This document shows positions 25,008 through 33,239 of a stretch of 64,000 bases of DNA, in pieces. The first letter of the stretch is position 1, and every line of letters starts with the position of its first letter. Made by a program: the position numbers and the translations under genes. Origin of the DNA: Advenella sp048381675 (GTDB lineage: Bacteria > Pseudomonadota > Gammaproteobacteria > Burkholderiales > Burkholderiaceae_B); contig NZ_JBLWIS010000009.1 of the NCBI RefSeq assembly GCF_048381675.1, positions 62,001 to 126,000 on the forward strand. Direction: 5' to 3'. A model generated the notes under the pieces. The model was not told where the DNA came from, did not search any database, and worked only from the letters and a program-made list of their open reading frames with translations.

Positions 25008-25745
25008 ATGAGTGTTGTAAAAATTGAGCAGTTTGACAAAGTAACGTTGTTTACGATTAACCGTCCCGAAAAACATAATGCCATTTGTAAGGATACGGCC
25101 TTGGCGCTTCAACAGGGTTTTGAGGAGTTTGACTTATCGGAGCAGCGGGTTGCCGTTATCACCGGAGCCGGTGAAAAAGCATTTTCTGCCGGCGCTGACG
25201 TGACGAACTTGCCTGAATTGTGGCGTTGCATTCCAACAGTGGGCATACAAACGGAAAAACCCATTATTGCCGCGACTGCAGGCTGGGTTGTCGGTGGCTC
25301 GATGGTCATGCACATGATGTGTGATTTGGCGATTGCTGCTGACAATACCCGCTTCTCATATCCGGAAGCCAAATTGGGCTTTACCGGGGGCATGATTGCA
25401 GGATTGGCTGCCCGTATTCCGCATAAGGTGGCCATGGATGTGATTTTGTGCGGTGAGATACTGGATGCCCAGCGGGCTTATGAAGTTGGTTTGGTTAACC
25501 AGGTGGTGCCATTGGGGCAACAGGTGGAAATTGCACTTGAAAAAGCCCAAAAACTGTCAAAGGCTTCGCCTTTGGTATTAAAGACCCTCAAGCGTTTTAT
25601 TACGCGTGATGTATTGCCGCAGGGCCCTTCTGAACTAATGGCCCGTACCATTAGGGAATTGAACCTTGTCCGGGAAAGTGATGACCAGAAGGAGGGTGTG
25701 CAGGCCTTCAGGGAAAAACGCGAGCCCGTTTACAGCGGCAAGTGA
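25008..25745 (+). CDS. Enoyl-CoA hydratase/isomerase-family protein 2
   Basis: A 245-residue crotonase with the oxyanion segments FSAGADVTNLPEL (about 57-70) and GWVVGGSMVMHMMCDLAIA, and the acid motif SYPEAKLGFTGG intact. It differs from the 22136-22867 crotonase, whose acid motif is missing, so the two probably do different steps. CAGGAGATAAAA precedes the ATG. The product may hydrate an enoyl-CoA from the operon's acid or remove sulfite or a thiol by beta-elimination; that is inference. Confidence 0.87.
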   Translation: MSVVKIEQFDKVTLFTINRPEKHNAICKDTALALQQGFEEFDLSEQRVAVITGAGEKAFSAGADVTNLPELWRCIPTVGIQTEKPIIAATAGWVVGGSMVMHMMCDLAIAADNTRFSYPEAKLGFTGGMIAGLAARIPHKVAMDVILCGEILDAQRAYEVGLVNQVVPLGQQVEIALEKAQKLSKASPLVLKTLKRFITRDVLPQGPSELMARTIRELNLVRESDDQKEGVQAFREKREPVYSGK

Positions 25746-25782
25746 GCAATAGTATTCATAGATGTAATGGTGGGGTAAATCA

Positions 25783-26754
25783 ATGAAGATTTCTTTAAAA
25801 AAAATAATAGGCACTTTAAGTATATTTGGTGTTTTGGCTGTCATACCCTTATCCATGGCAGCGGATTTGCCGGATATTTCATCGGTGAAGCTGGTTGTTC
25901 CTTATCCTGCCGGTGGTAATGCGGATAGTTTGGCGCGTGTCTTTGCTGATGAAATGGGCAAAGAAATGAAAAAGAGTTTTGTTGTTGAGAATAAAGGTGG
26001 GGCAGCGGGTGCCATAGGTGCCCAGCAGGTAGCTCGCAGTAAGGCAGATGGCGCTACTTTGTTGTTGGCGCCGGCAGGTGTCATGACGATTACACCTTTC
26101 CTGCGTCAGGTTAATTACAATCCTTTTACGGATTTTGAACCAATTGCAAAATTATCTGAATCAATTGGCATTGTAGCTGTGCGTAAGGACTTTCCTGGCT
26201 CAACATTGCAGGATTTGGTTGAGTATGACAGGCAGAATCCCGGTAAAATAACTTATGGTTCTGCAGGGCAGGGAACCTTAACGCATTTACAGGCGCTGAT
26301 TCTGGCAAAAAAACTGGGTATAGGCGCTTTACATATTCCTTATAAAGGTTCAATTGAAGCACTTAACGATCTGTTAGGAGGAAGAATTGATTATCAATAT
26401 GATAGCGTTACCCTGTCGAATGTCGTCAATGGTAATCTGAAGGCGTTGGCCATTCCGGATTCACTAAAACTGCCTGAATTGAAAAATGTTCCCACATTTT
26501 CACAGCAGGGTATTGACTTGAAAACGTCCAGCTGGTTTGGTGTCTTTGCACCGGCAGATACGCCGCAGAGCTTGATTGAAGAATATGAAAAGGCTGCACA
26601 AAAAGTCATGAGTAAACCAGGTATGAGTGAGCGTCTTTTGCAATTTGGTCAAATACCGGCATACTTGGGCACGAAAGACTTTATCAGTCAGAGTAATGAT
26701 GATATTTTGCTTTATGAAAATATCATCAAGGAAAACAATATTGGCCTGAATTAA
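25783..26754 (+). CDS. Bug/TctC-type periplasmic receptor 2
   Basis: A 323-residue receptor with a Sec signal peptide (VLAVIPLSMAAD), VKLVVPYPAGGNADSLARV, the clasp ENKGGAAGAIG and HIPYKGSIEALNDLLGGRIDYQY. It closes the thiol-dioxygenase operon and is followed by a terminator. It probably captures the organic acid or thioether acid degraded by that operon. No membrane subunits are nearby. Confidence 0.9.
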   Translation: MKISLKKIIGTLSIFGVLAVIPLSMAADLPDISSVKLVVPYPAGGNADSLARVFADEMGKEMKKSFVVENKGGAAGAIGAQQVARSKADGATLLLAPAGVMTITPFLRQVNYNPFTDFEPIAKLSESIGIVAVRKDFPGSTLQDLVEYDRQNPGKITYGSAGQGTLTHLQALILAKKLGIGALHIPYKGSIEALNDLLGGRIDYQYDSVTLSNVVNGNLKALAIPDSLKLPELKNVPTFSQQGIDLKTSSWFGVFAPADTPQSLIEEYEKAAQKVMSKPGMSERLLQFGQIPAYLGTKDFISQSNDDILLYENIIKENNIGLN

Positions 26755-26759
26755 AAAAG

Positions 26760-26790
26760 CAACCGCCTTCATGATGGCGGTTGTTTTGTC
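26760..26790 (+). terminator. Rho-independent terminator of the thiol-dioxygenase operon
   Basis: CAACCGCC (26760-26767) pairs with GGCGGTTG (26776-26783) around an 8-base loop, followed by TTTTGTC. It lies 5 bases after the receptor stop. Confidence 0.85.
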
Positions 26791-26833
26791 TTGACTTTAT
26801 AACCTGCAATCCTGTTTTGCTGTGATATCGTTT

Positions 26834-27616
26834 TTACCAGGAAAGAATAAGTCGTTGCAGGTTTGCCGATTGATCATGCCCATTATGCAGGCCTGTAATA
26901 CGTTGGGCAGCTTGCATGAGCAGGTCAGCATACTTGTTAATCGTTTGGGTCGTAAAACGCTTACTATGTCCGGAAAGTCCGATAGCCGCAATAATATTTC
27001 CCTTGTTGTCGATAATGGGAGCAGCAACGCCGTAAACCCCTGCTTTTAGTTCACCTTTGTTAATGCTATACCCTCTTTCCTTGATTTCCTGAAGTTCCAT
27101 TTCAAGTTGTTGGGCGTTGATAATGGTATTGTCGGTTCTGGGGTTCAGGTTTTGCTTTATTTTTTCAATAAAAAAATTGTTTTTATAAGCAAGCAGGGCT
27201 TTGCCAGTGGCCACACAGTATAGGGGTGCCCGCCCACCGATATGGGTGTAAAAGGGGATAGGGGCAGGACCATCTACTTTGTGCAGATACACCACATCAT
27301 GTTGATCCTGGATGGATAAATGAACACTTTCTTCTGTGTCGTGCATTAACTGTTGCATGATGCCTTCTGCCTGCTGTTTTAAGGCCAGGTGGGGAAGTAC
27401 GGCAGAGCCCAGTTCAATGAGTTTGCAGGTTGTGCTGTATTTGCCGGATTCTTTGTCCTGAACGACATATTTTGAGTCAACCAGTGCCTGAAGCAAACGG
27501 TGGGTACCGCTTTTGACCAGGTTGAGGTTGTTGGCAATATCAGTCAGCCTCATGGGCTGACTGCTGTAAGCAAGCATTTCCAGTATTTGGAGACCCTTAA
27601 AAAGCGTATTGTTCAT
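26834..27616 (-). CDS. IclR-family transcriptional regulator 2
   Basis: A 260-residue IclR regulator, same length as and co-linear with 19501-20283 (MNNTL(F/I)KG(L/I)QILEML at the start of both). It has a winged helix (RLTDIANNLNLVKSGTHRLLQ) and an effector domain with GGRAPLYCVATGKALLAY, GVYGVAAPIIDNKGNI and IAAIGLSGHSKRF. It converges on the thiol-dioxygenase operon. The pair probably arose by duplication and then split effectors or targets. A perfect spaced inverted repeat lies just upstream of its start. Confidence 0.9.
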   Translation of the reverse strand: MNNTLFKGLQILEMLAYSSQPMRLTDIANNLNLVKSGTHRLLQALVDSKYVVQDKESGKYSTTCKLIELGSAVLPHLALKQQAEGIMQQLMHDTEESVHLSIQDQHDVVYLHKVDGPAPIPFYTHIGGRAPLYCVATGKALLAYKNNFFIEKIKQNLNPRTDNTIINAQQLEMELQEIKERGYSINKGELKAGVYGVAAPIIDNKGNIIAAIGLSGHSKRFTTQTINKYADLLMQAAQRITGLHNGHDQSANLQRLILSW

Positions 27617-27620
27617 GGCG

Positions 27621-27659
27621 AATCATTTTCTGTATTAAGTACAAAGCAGGAAAATGATT
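27621..27659. promoter_or_regulatory. Inverted repeat at the IclR 2 promoter
   Basis: AATCATTTTC (27621-27630) and GAAAATGATT (27650-27659) are perfect 10-base arms 19 bases apart, starting 4 bases upstream of the regulator's ATG. The arms' centres lie about 29 bases apart, near three helical turns, which fits two dimers or a tetramer bound cooperatively, as IclR proteins do. Autoregulation is the likely role. Confidence 0.45.
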
Positions 27660-27734
27660 TAACCATATGAAGCTTAAGGTTAATAGAAATATTTTGTTAT
27701 ATGTATATGGTTGAAAGGTTTTATTGATCGCAGA

Positions 27735-28769
27735 TCAATACCCTTCAGGATTTTTGCTTTGCCAGTTCCAGCCATCCCGGCACATATCGTTGATGCTGCG
27801 GGTTGTTTTCCAGCCCAGCAATGATTCAGCCAGTTCGGGGTTGGCCCAGGCAGAGGCAATGTCACCTTCTCTTCTTGCCTGGATAATATAGGGCACTTTA
27901 ATATTGTTGACCCGTTCAAAAGCATTAACCATTTGCAGGACACTGGTACCAGTGCCGGTGCCCAGGTTAATGGCGGTAAAGCCACTATGGCCGCTTTCAT
28001 TGACGTAATTCACGGCCTTTACATGTCCCAGTGCCAGGTCGCTCACGTGCAGGTAGTCACGGACGCCGGTTCCATCGACCGTATCGTAATCGTTGCCAAA
28101 AACATTCAGTTTTTCCAGGCGGCCAACAGCGACCTGGGTAATGAAGGGGAAAAGATTGTTGGGAATATCGCGTGGGTTTTCACCGATCAGGCCGCTTTCA
28201 TGGGCGCCAATCGGGTTGAAATAGCGCAATGCAATGGCTGAAAATTCTTTATGGGCCACGCAGGTGTCTTTCAGGATTTGTTCCACCTGGACTTTGGTCC
28301 AGCCGTAAGGGTTGGTGGCGCCAATCCGGTGGGATTCGGTATAGGGCAGAAATTCGGGTTCACCGTAAACAGTGGCGGATGAGCTGAACACGATCTTGTT
28401 GACACCGGCGGCCAGCATGGCTTGTAGCAAAGTAACGGTACCCGCGACATTGTTTTCGTAATATTCAAGCGGGCGTTTGACTGAATCTCCCACGGCTTTC
28501 AGGGCGGCAAAATGAATCACCCCTTGGATGGGCGTGTTCAGTGCGGCATGTTCTGCAAAAATGTTATCCAATAGCTTGCGATCGCGGATGTCTCCATTGA
28601 TGACTTTAATGTTCTTTCCGGTGATGGTTTTCAAGCGATCAAAAACCTTGCTGCTGCTGTTGGAAAAATTATCCAGAACAACTGGCGTGTAACTTTCCTG
28701 TAGCAGTTCTATTAGTGTGTGGGAACCAATATATCCGGCACCGCCGGTGACCAGGTAATGAAGACTCAT
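27735..28769 (-). CDS. galE: UDP-glucose 4-epimerase
   Basis: A 344-residue short-chain-dehydrogenase-type epimerase that interconverts UDP-glucose and UDP-galactose for envelope sugars. The NAD-binding GGAGYIGSHT lies at residues 8-17, FSSSATVYGEPEFLPY supplies the catalytic Ser/Thr, and NPYGWTKVQVEQIL carries the YxxxK pair. ALRYFNPIGAHESGLIGE and GTGVRDYLHVSDLALGHV are GalE signatures. The length matches E. coli GalE (338). It stands alone; no other sugar-nucleotide genes are adjacent. Confidence 0.95.
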   Translation of the reverse strand: MSLHYLVTGGAGYIGSHTLIELLQESYTPVVLDNFSNSSSKVFDRLKTITGKNIKVINGDIRDRKLLDNIFAEHAALNTPIQGVIHFAALKAVGDSVKRPLEYYENNVAGTVTLLQAMLAAGVNKIVFSSSATVYGEPEFLPYTESHRIGATNPYGWTKVQVEQILKDTCVAHKEFSAIALRYFNPIGAHESGLIGENPRDIPNNLFPFITQVAVGRLEKLNVFGNDYDTVDGTGVRDYLHVSDLALGHVKAVNYVNESGHSGFTAINLGTGTGTSVLQMVNAFERVNNIKVPYIIQARREGDIASAWANPELAESLLGWKTTRSINDMCRDGWNWQSKNPEGY

Positions 28770-29107
28770 GCTGTTGAAGACCTTGTAGGATTGTGTTACC
28801 GTGATTGTACTATTCCATTGTGAAAGGGGTAGTACAGATAGGTTTAATTGTTTTTAAGCAGGGTTATTTGAAATAAAATGTAATTTATATAGATTTTTTG
28901 GTTATTTCTTTGCTTTTTTTGACATTGTTTTTGTGTTTTTTTTTACCAATTGTTTCCTTTCGGTAACTTTAAAATGCATTAAGTATTATAATGCTAGCAA
29001 AAATTCTAATAATTTTACTGTTAATTTTTTTTGCAGTATTAAAAAAGTAAGGGAAATCAAATGATTTTGGCTGAAGTCTTCAATATTATAAATATATCAA
29101 TTCACTG
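28770..29107. other. AT-rich intergenic region between galE and the Mrr-like gene
   Basis: These 338 bases hold no convincing gene. TGTACTA (28806-28812) and TAGTACA (28830-28836) form a perfect spaced inverted repeat close to the galE start, possibly an operator. TATAAT at 28987-28992 could be a -10 for the rightward gene, but no good -35 is seen. Long T-runs near 28890-28950 suggest bent DNA. Confidence 0.4.
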
Positions 29108-29596
29108 ATGACTGATATGAATATTTACATTTTTCTGTTACTGCCAGTTTTTGCTGTTGTTTACCTTGTCTGGAAGCGGCAGAAATCTGCTGTTTCATAT
29201 GTCCAGCTCAACAACCAGCGAATACCGTTGTCTGTTGTGAAAAATTTTCCGGAAGAAAAAATTGCGGATTTAGTCACCAGTCTTTTTCAATCCAAAGGCT
29301 ATCAGATAAAAAACACGAGTGGTGAACTGCAAAAAATTGCCGATTTTCAGATTGAAAAAGAAGGTAGCCACGGCTTTGTTTCAATACGCCATTGGCGTGC
29401 AGACAAAGTGGGGGTCAGCCAGATATCCCAGGAAGTGATTGTCATGAACCAGCAAAACAGTCATCACAGCTATATTTTCACAACAGGACAGTTTGAAAAA
29501 GAGGCTGGTGAAATGGCAAAATATAACCGTAACCTGTTTTTGGTTGATGGTCGCCAGTTGAATGTAATGATAGCCAATGCTAAAAATAGTGCCTAA
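29108..29596 (+). CDS. Membrane-anchored, Mrr-like restriction-endonuclease-fold protein, probably degenerate
   Basis: A 162-residue protein with one N-terminal membrane helix (IYIFLLLPVFAVVYLVW, about residues 5-21) and a cytoplasmic domain that follows the Mrr_cat pattern: a helix LVTSLFQSKGYQIKNTSGE, an Asp in KIADFQIEKEG, a core strand FVSIRHW and the later IFTTGQFEKEAGEMAKYN and LFLVDGRQLN. In active Mrr-like enzymes the core strand ends Q/E-x-K; here it reads S-I-R-H-W, so nuclease activity is doubtful. No ribosome site is obvious. Such anchored proteins occur in many proteobacteria without known function. Confidence 0.6.
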   Translation: MTDMNIYIFLLLPVFAVVYLVWKRQKSAVSYVQLNNQRIPLSVVKNFPEEKIADLVTSLFQSKGYQIKNTSGELQKIADFQIEKEGSHGFVSIRHWRADKVGVSQISQEVIVMNQQNSHHSYIFTTGQFEKEAGEMAKYNRNLFLVDGRQLNVMIANAKNSA

Positions 29597-29736
29597 CTTA
29601 CCTTTTGGTTTCGTTCAGGCCAGGTAAAAGGCCTGGCAGTAACCGTGGGCTCTTTCAATACTTGTTGGCTGCCTATAATAATAAATAAGCCTGAACGGCA
29701 CGCGGGTAATATTTTTGTTGGATAATACCGTTATTA

Positions 29737-30522
29737 ATGATTGGCGCTTGCCAAAATCTATTACCCGCCATGAGCCTGTTTGCCAGCAAAATTATTTCAT
29801 CTGCCCTGCTAATTCCCTTTAATCTCATCATACTTCTGCTGATTAGCTGGCTGTTGCTGGGAAGCCGGTTTAAGCGATGGGGGCGGTCATTATTGTTGTT
29901 TTGTATTGTTGCCTTGATAGTAGCAAGTATGCCTATTGTTGCCAATCGCCTAGTAAAAACTTTGCATGATGAACCCCTCTTGTTATCTTTAAATGAGGTT
30001 GGGCCGGCACAGGCCATTGTTGTTTTAGGTGGTGGGGTAAACCGTAACCAACCCGAGTTTGGTGGCAATTCCGCCGCTTCTTCCACGCTTGAGCGGATTC
30101 GCTATGCGGCTTATTTACACCAGAAAACAAATCTGCCCATTCAGGTTAGCGGAGGCGGGTGGCCTGGCGATGAGCCGGTGGCCCAAGTGATGAAGCGAGA
30201 GCTGGAGACCCTATTTCATACACCGGTAAGATGGGTCTTGAAGGAGCCGGCCACCACTGCTGAGGAAGCCAGTTATTCCCGTGAATCGCTAAGCCGGGAA
30301 GGTGTAAGTACCATTTTGCTGGTGACCAATATGGTGCATATGAAACGGGCCAAAATGACGTTTGAGCGCGCCGGTTTTAATGTGATTGCAGCCCCCACCG
30401 TGATGCCTGATTACCCGCCTAATTTTCTTCGATTTATTCCCAGGGCAGATGCCTTGAAGGATTCAGCCAGTGTTTTGCATGAATGGATCGGGATTGCGTG
30501 GTATTGGTTGAAAGGTGTGTAA
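29737..30522 (+). CDS. DUF218/ElyC-YdcF family membrane protein
   Basis: A 261-residue protein with two N-terminal membrane helices and a periplasmic DUF218 domain: AIVVLGGGVNRNQPEFG, ERIRYAAYLHQ, IQVSGGGWPGDEPVAQVMKRE, the acidic EPATTAEEASYSRE and LLVTNMVHMKRAKMTFERAGF. Relatives such as ElyC affect envelope polymer assembly, possibly acting on undecaprenyl-linked intermediates. An alternative ATG at 29770 would remove 11 residues; neither start has a good ribosome site. It follows the Mrr-like gene by 140 bases, with a weak hairpin (29616-29635) between. Confidence 0.82.
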   Translation: MIGACQNLLPAMSLFASKIISSALLIPFNLIILLLISWLLLGSRFKRWGRSLLLFCIVALIVASMPIVANRLVKTLHDEPLLLSLNEVGPAQAIVVLGGGVNRNQPEFGGNSAASSTLERIRYAAYLHQKTNLPIQVSGGGWPGDEPVAQVMKRELETLFHTPVRWVLKEPATTAEEASYSRESLSREGVSTILLVTNMVHMKRAKMTFERAGFNVIAAPTVMPDYPPNFLRFIPRADALKDSASVLHEWIGIAWYWLKGV

Positions 30523-30534
30523 ACTCTCGAATGA

Positions 30535-31422
30535 TCAAAAAGATGCATAAAAACGTGCTGCAAAATCCACGATTTCCTGTTTAAGTTCTTTCTCTTTTTT
30601 GTCTGACCAGATTACATCCGTTACAGATCGCTGGGTATGCTTGAAAGGCAGGAATTTCAAATTTGGCAAGCCACAATGCTGCATGCAGCTGGGTACAATC
30701 GAAACCCCCAGGTTTTGTGACACCATACTGGTAATACTTAACCAATGCCTGGCTTCGTCATTGGCCTTGGGGAAGAACCCGGCACTGACGCACATGGAAA
30801 GCAGCATTTCATAATAGGCCGGAGAAACCGAACGGGAAAAAAATATAAAGTTTTCGTGTTTCAGTGCGGCCAGGTCCAGGCTTTTTTTCCTGGCATGAGG
30901 ACTGTTCCGGGGAAGGCAAAGCAAGAAAGGCTCAGACATTAATGTTTGGCTTTCAATGTCCACAGGAATCTGGTTGGCGTGGGTAAAACCAATATCAATA
31001 TTTCCCCTGTCTGTGTCGTGAATGATTTCACTTGAATTGGCCTCGGTCAGCGCAAACGTTAGATCAGGAAATTGCCGTTTCAGCTCTGTCAGCAAGCCGG
31101 CAAGATTGCGATATTGCATGGAGCCCACAAAGCCTATCCGGATGGGTGGTCGGGCCTCTGCATGATGTAGCGTATGTTTTAACGAATTGGCATGACCCAG
31201 AATAAACAGGGCTTCCTTATACAGGCGGATGCCGGCATTGGTCAGGACCACTTGCCGGCTGTTTCGCTCAAACAGGATAAGATCCAATGCCTGCTCCAGT
31301 TGTTTGATGGCAAAACTGAGCGGCGGCTGGGAGATGTTCAGACGTAAAGCAGCTTTGCTGAAATTGAGCTCTTCGGCAACAGCAATAAAGTACCGGAGTA
31401 TACGCAGGTCAATATCCGTCAT
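30535..31422 (-). CDS. LysR-family transcriptional regulator 1
   Basis: A 295-residue LysR regulator with an N-terminal helix-turn-helix (LNFSKAALRLNISQPPLSFAIKQLEQAL, about residues 19-46) and a periplasmic-binding-like effector domain (PPIRIGFVGSMQYRNLAGLL, then DIGFTHANQIPVDIESQTL). It is divergent from the AidB-like dehydrogenase operon with 111 bases between, the classic LysR arrangement, and probably activates that operon when its acid substrate is present. Confidence 0.9.
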   Translation of the reverse strand: MTDIDLRILRYFIAVAEELNFSKAALRLNISQPPLSFAIKQLEQALDLILFERNSRQVVLTNAGIRLYKEALFILGHANSLKHTLHHAEARPPIRIGFVGSMQYRNLAGLLTELKRQFPDLTFALTEANSSEIIHDTDRGNIDIGFTHANQIPVDIESQTLMSEPFLLCLPRNSPHARKKSLDLAALKHENFIFFSRSVSPAYYEMLLSMCVSAGFFPKANDEARHWLSITSMVSQNLGVSIVPSCMQHCGLPNLKFLPFKHTQRSVTDVIWSDKKEKELKQEIVDFAARFYASF

Positions 31423-31430
31423 CTATATTT

Positions 31431-31442
31431 TCCATGTATGGA
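31431..31442. promoter_or_regulatory. Palindrome TCCATGTATGGA in the LysR/AidB-like intergenic region
   Basis: A perfect 12-base palindrome 9 bases upstream of the LysR start. LysR proteins bind interrupted dyads in such regions and often autoregulate; this is a candidate, but short. Confidence 0.25.
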
Positions 31443-31533
31443 TCTACATTAAAACAGTATTTCTGAATATACCTTAATTTGTTTATGATGAACTGATATT
31501 TTTATTCAAGTTCATGTAAATAAAGGTGATTTC

Positions 31534-33207
31534 ATGCAAGGCAATAATATTCCAGACAGTCGCGGCAGTAATTACTTCCGGATGGATCCGTATTCCGAAT
31601 CCCTGTTACGCACCTATTTGAAACCGGATTTGTTTGCGCATCTGTTACCTGTATTTGACCGCCTGGGCCAGCAAATCGGTGACTCACTGGATGAGTTGGC
31701 CGATATTGCCGACAAAAACCCACCCGTGTTGACCGTGCGCAAGCGTAATGGTACCGATGGTGATCGTATTCATAAGCATCCGGCCTATATTGAGCTGGAA
31801 AAGGTGGCTTATGCCCAACTGGGACTGGCGGCCATGTCGCATCGCAAAGGGGTGTTGGGCTGGAATGACACCTTTCCGCCTGCCGCCAAATATGCGTTGT
31901 CGCATTTGTTTGTGCAGGCAGAGTTTGGCTTGTGCTGCCCGGTCAGCATGACCGACTCCCTGGCCCGTACCCTGAAAAAATACGGTGATCCCGAGCTGGT
32001 GGAGCAGGTATTGCCGCAGGTGGCCAGCCAGGATTTTGATCAGCTGCAACAGGGTGCCATGTTCATGACGGAACAGGCCGCCGGTTCGGATGTGAGTGCC
32101 ACGCAAACGCTGGCGACATTGGTGGAAGATGGCAGCTGGCGCCTATCGGGTGACAAATGGTTCTGTTCCAATCCGGATGCCGGTTTTGCCATGGTGCTTG
32201 CCCGCAGTGAAGAGGCCGAAGGGCTCAAGGGGGTGTCTTTGTTCCTCTTGCCAAAAATAAAGCCGGACGGCACTCCTAACCATTACCGCCTGTTACGCCT
32301 GAAAGACAAACTGGGTACCCGCTCCATGGCTAGTGGTGAAATTCGCCTTGAGGGTGCCTTCGCATGGCTGGTGGGTGAGCGTGGCCGGGGATTCCAGCAA
32401 ATGGCCGACATGATCAACAATTCCCGTTTGTCTAACGGCATGCGGGCGGCCGGCTTAATGCGTCGGGCAGTGAGCGAGGCCATTTATTTCAGTCAGCACA
32501 GAACCGCGTTTGGCAAAAGACTCATTGAAATGCCGCTGATGCAGCGACAGCTGGTGAAAATGATCATGCGAGCCGAGCAGGGCAGGTCGGTCATGTTTCA
32601 AACCGCGCAGGCATTGGAACGCGCTGATAACGGTGAGCAGGAAGGCAAAAGCCTGGTACGGATCCTGACGCCATTAATTAAATTCAGGGCCTGTCGCGAT
32701 GCTCGCACGGTAACCGGAGACGCGATGGAAGTGCGTGGTGGTTGTGGTTATATCGAAGAGTGGACAGAACCGCGCCTGTTGCGTGATGCCCATTTGGGAT
32801 CCATCTGGGAAGGGACCAGCAATATTGTGGCCCTGGATGTATTGCGTGCCATACAGAAAAGTGATGGTCTGGCCGCCTTGAAACGGCAGACCCAATACTT
32901 GCTGGAAAACGGCATGCCTTGCAAGGCGTCGTTGCGTGATTTGCAAACCCGTTGCATAGAAAATGCGTTTGCACTGGCGGCCAGGGCGGCAGGTAACAAC
33001 ACACCAGAAAAAGCCCGACAGGTGGGGACAGCCTTATATAACCTCATTTCCATGGCAGCCATGCGCTGGGAGGCTGAAAAAACCGGCATGGAATCCCGTA
33101 ATTTGCTGGCCGACCAGGTGTTGCTGCACCGCCTGGCGTCCAAAGATCCGCTTGCGGAAAAATCATTCTGTGAAGAAAACGCGGCAATCCTGGCTTATGC
33201 CCTATAA
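31534..33207 (+). CDS. AidB-like acyl-CoA dehydrogenase family protein
   Basis: A 557-residue flavoprotein of the AidB branch. The N-terminal AidB-type domain is visible (IADKNPPVLTVRKRNG, HPAYIELEKVAYAQLGL), followed by the FAD-binding core (CPVSMTDSLARTLKKYG, FMTEQAAGSDVSATQTLA, SGDKWFCSNPDA) and C-terminal helices with GDAMEVRGGCGYIEEW and GSIWEGTSNIVALDVL. AidB itself has weak isovaleryl-CoA dehydrogenase activity and binds DNA. Here the operon partners (Bug receptor, CoA-transferase) argue for a metabolic role in oxidising an acyl-CoA. AAAGGTGATTTC precedes the ATG. Confidence 0.85.
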   Translation: MQGNNIPDSRGSNYFRMDPYSESLLRTYLKPDLFAHLLPVFDRLGQQIGDSLDELADIADKNPPVLTVRKRNGTDGDRIHKHPAYIELEKVAYAQLGLAAMSHRKGVLGWNDTFPPAAKYALSHLFVQAEFGLCCPVSMTDSLARTLKKYGDPELVEQVLPQVASQDFDQLQQGAMFMTEQAAGSDVSATQTLATLVEDGSWRLSGDKWFCSNPDAGFAMVLARSEEAEGLKGVSLFLLPKIKPDGTPNHYRLLRLKDKLGTRSMASGEIRLEGAFAWLVGERGRGFQQMADMINNSRLSNGMRAAGLMRRAVSEAIYFSQHRTAFGKRLIEMPLMQRQLVKMIMRAEQGRSVMFQTAQALERADNGEQEGKSLVRILTPLIKFRACRDARTVTGDAMEVRGGCGYIEEWTEPRLLRDAHLGSIWEGTSNIVALDVLRAIQKSDGLAALKRQTQYLLENGMPCKASLRDLQTRCIENAFALAARAAGNNTPEKARQVGTALYNLISMAAMRWEAEKTGMESRNLLADQVLLHRLASKDPLAEKSFCEENAAILAYAL

Positions 33208-33239
33208 AGCGGCATAAACGAACACTGAGGAGACATTCA

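Noticed and set aside
29597..29736. Terminator CAGGCC/GGCCTG at 29616-29635
   Set aside because: Only six pairs, no T-run; too weak to list as a feature.
31534..33207. DNA repair role for the AidB-like protein
   Set aside because: The operon holds a Bug receptor and a CoA-transferase under a LysR gene, with no ada/alk genes, so a metabolic role is more likely.
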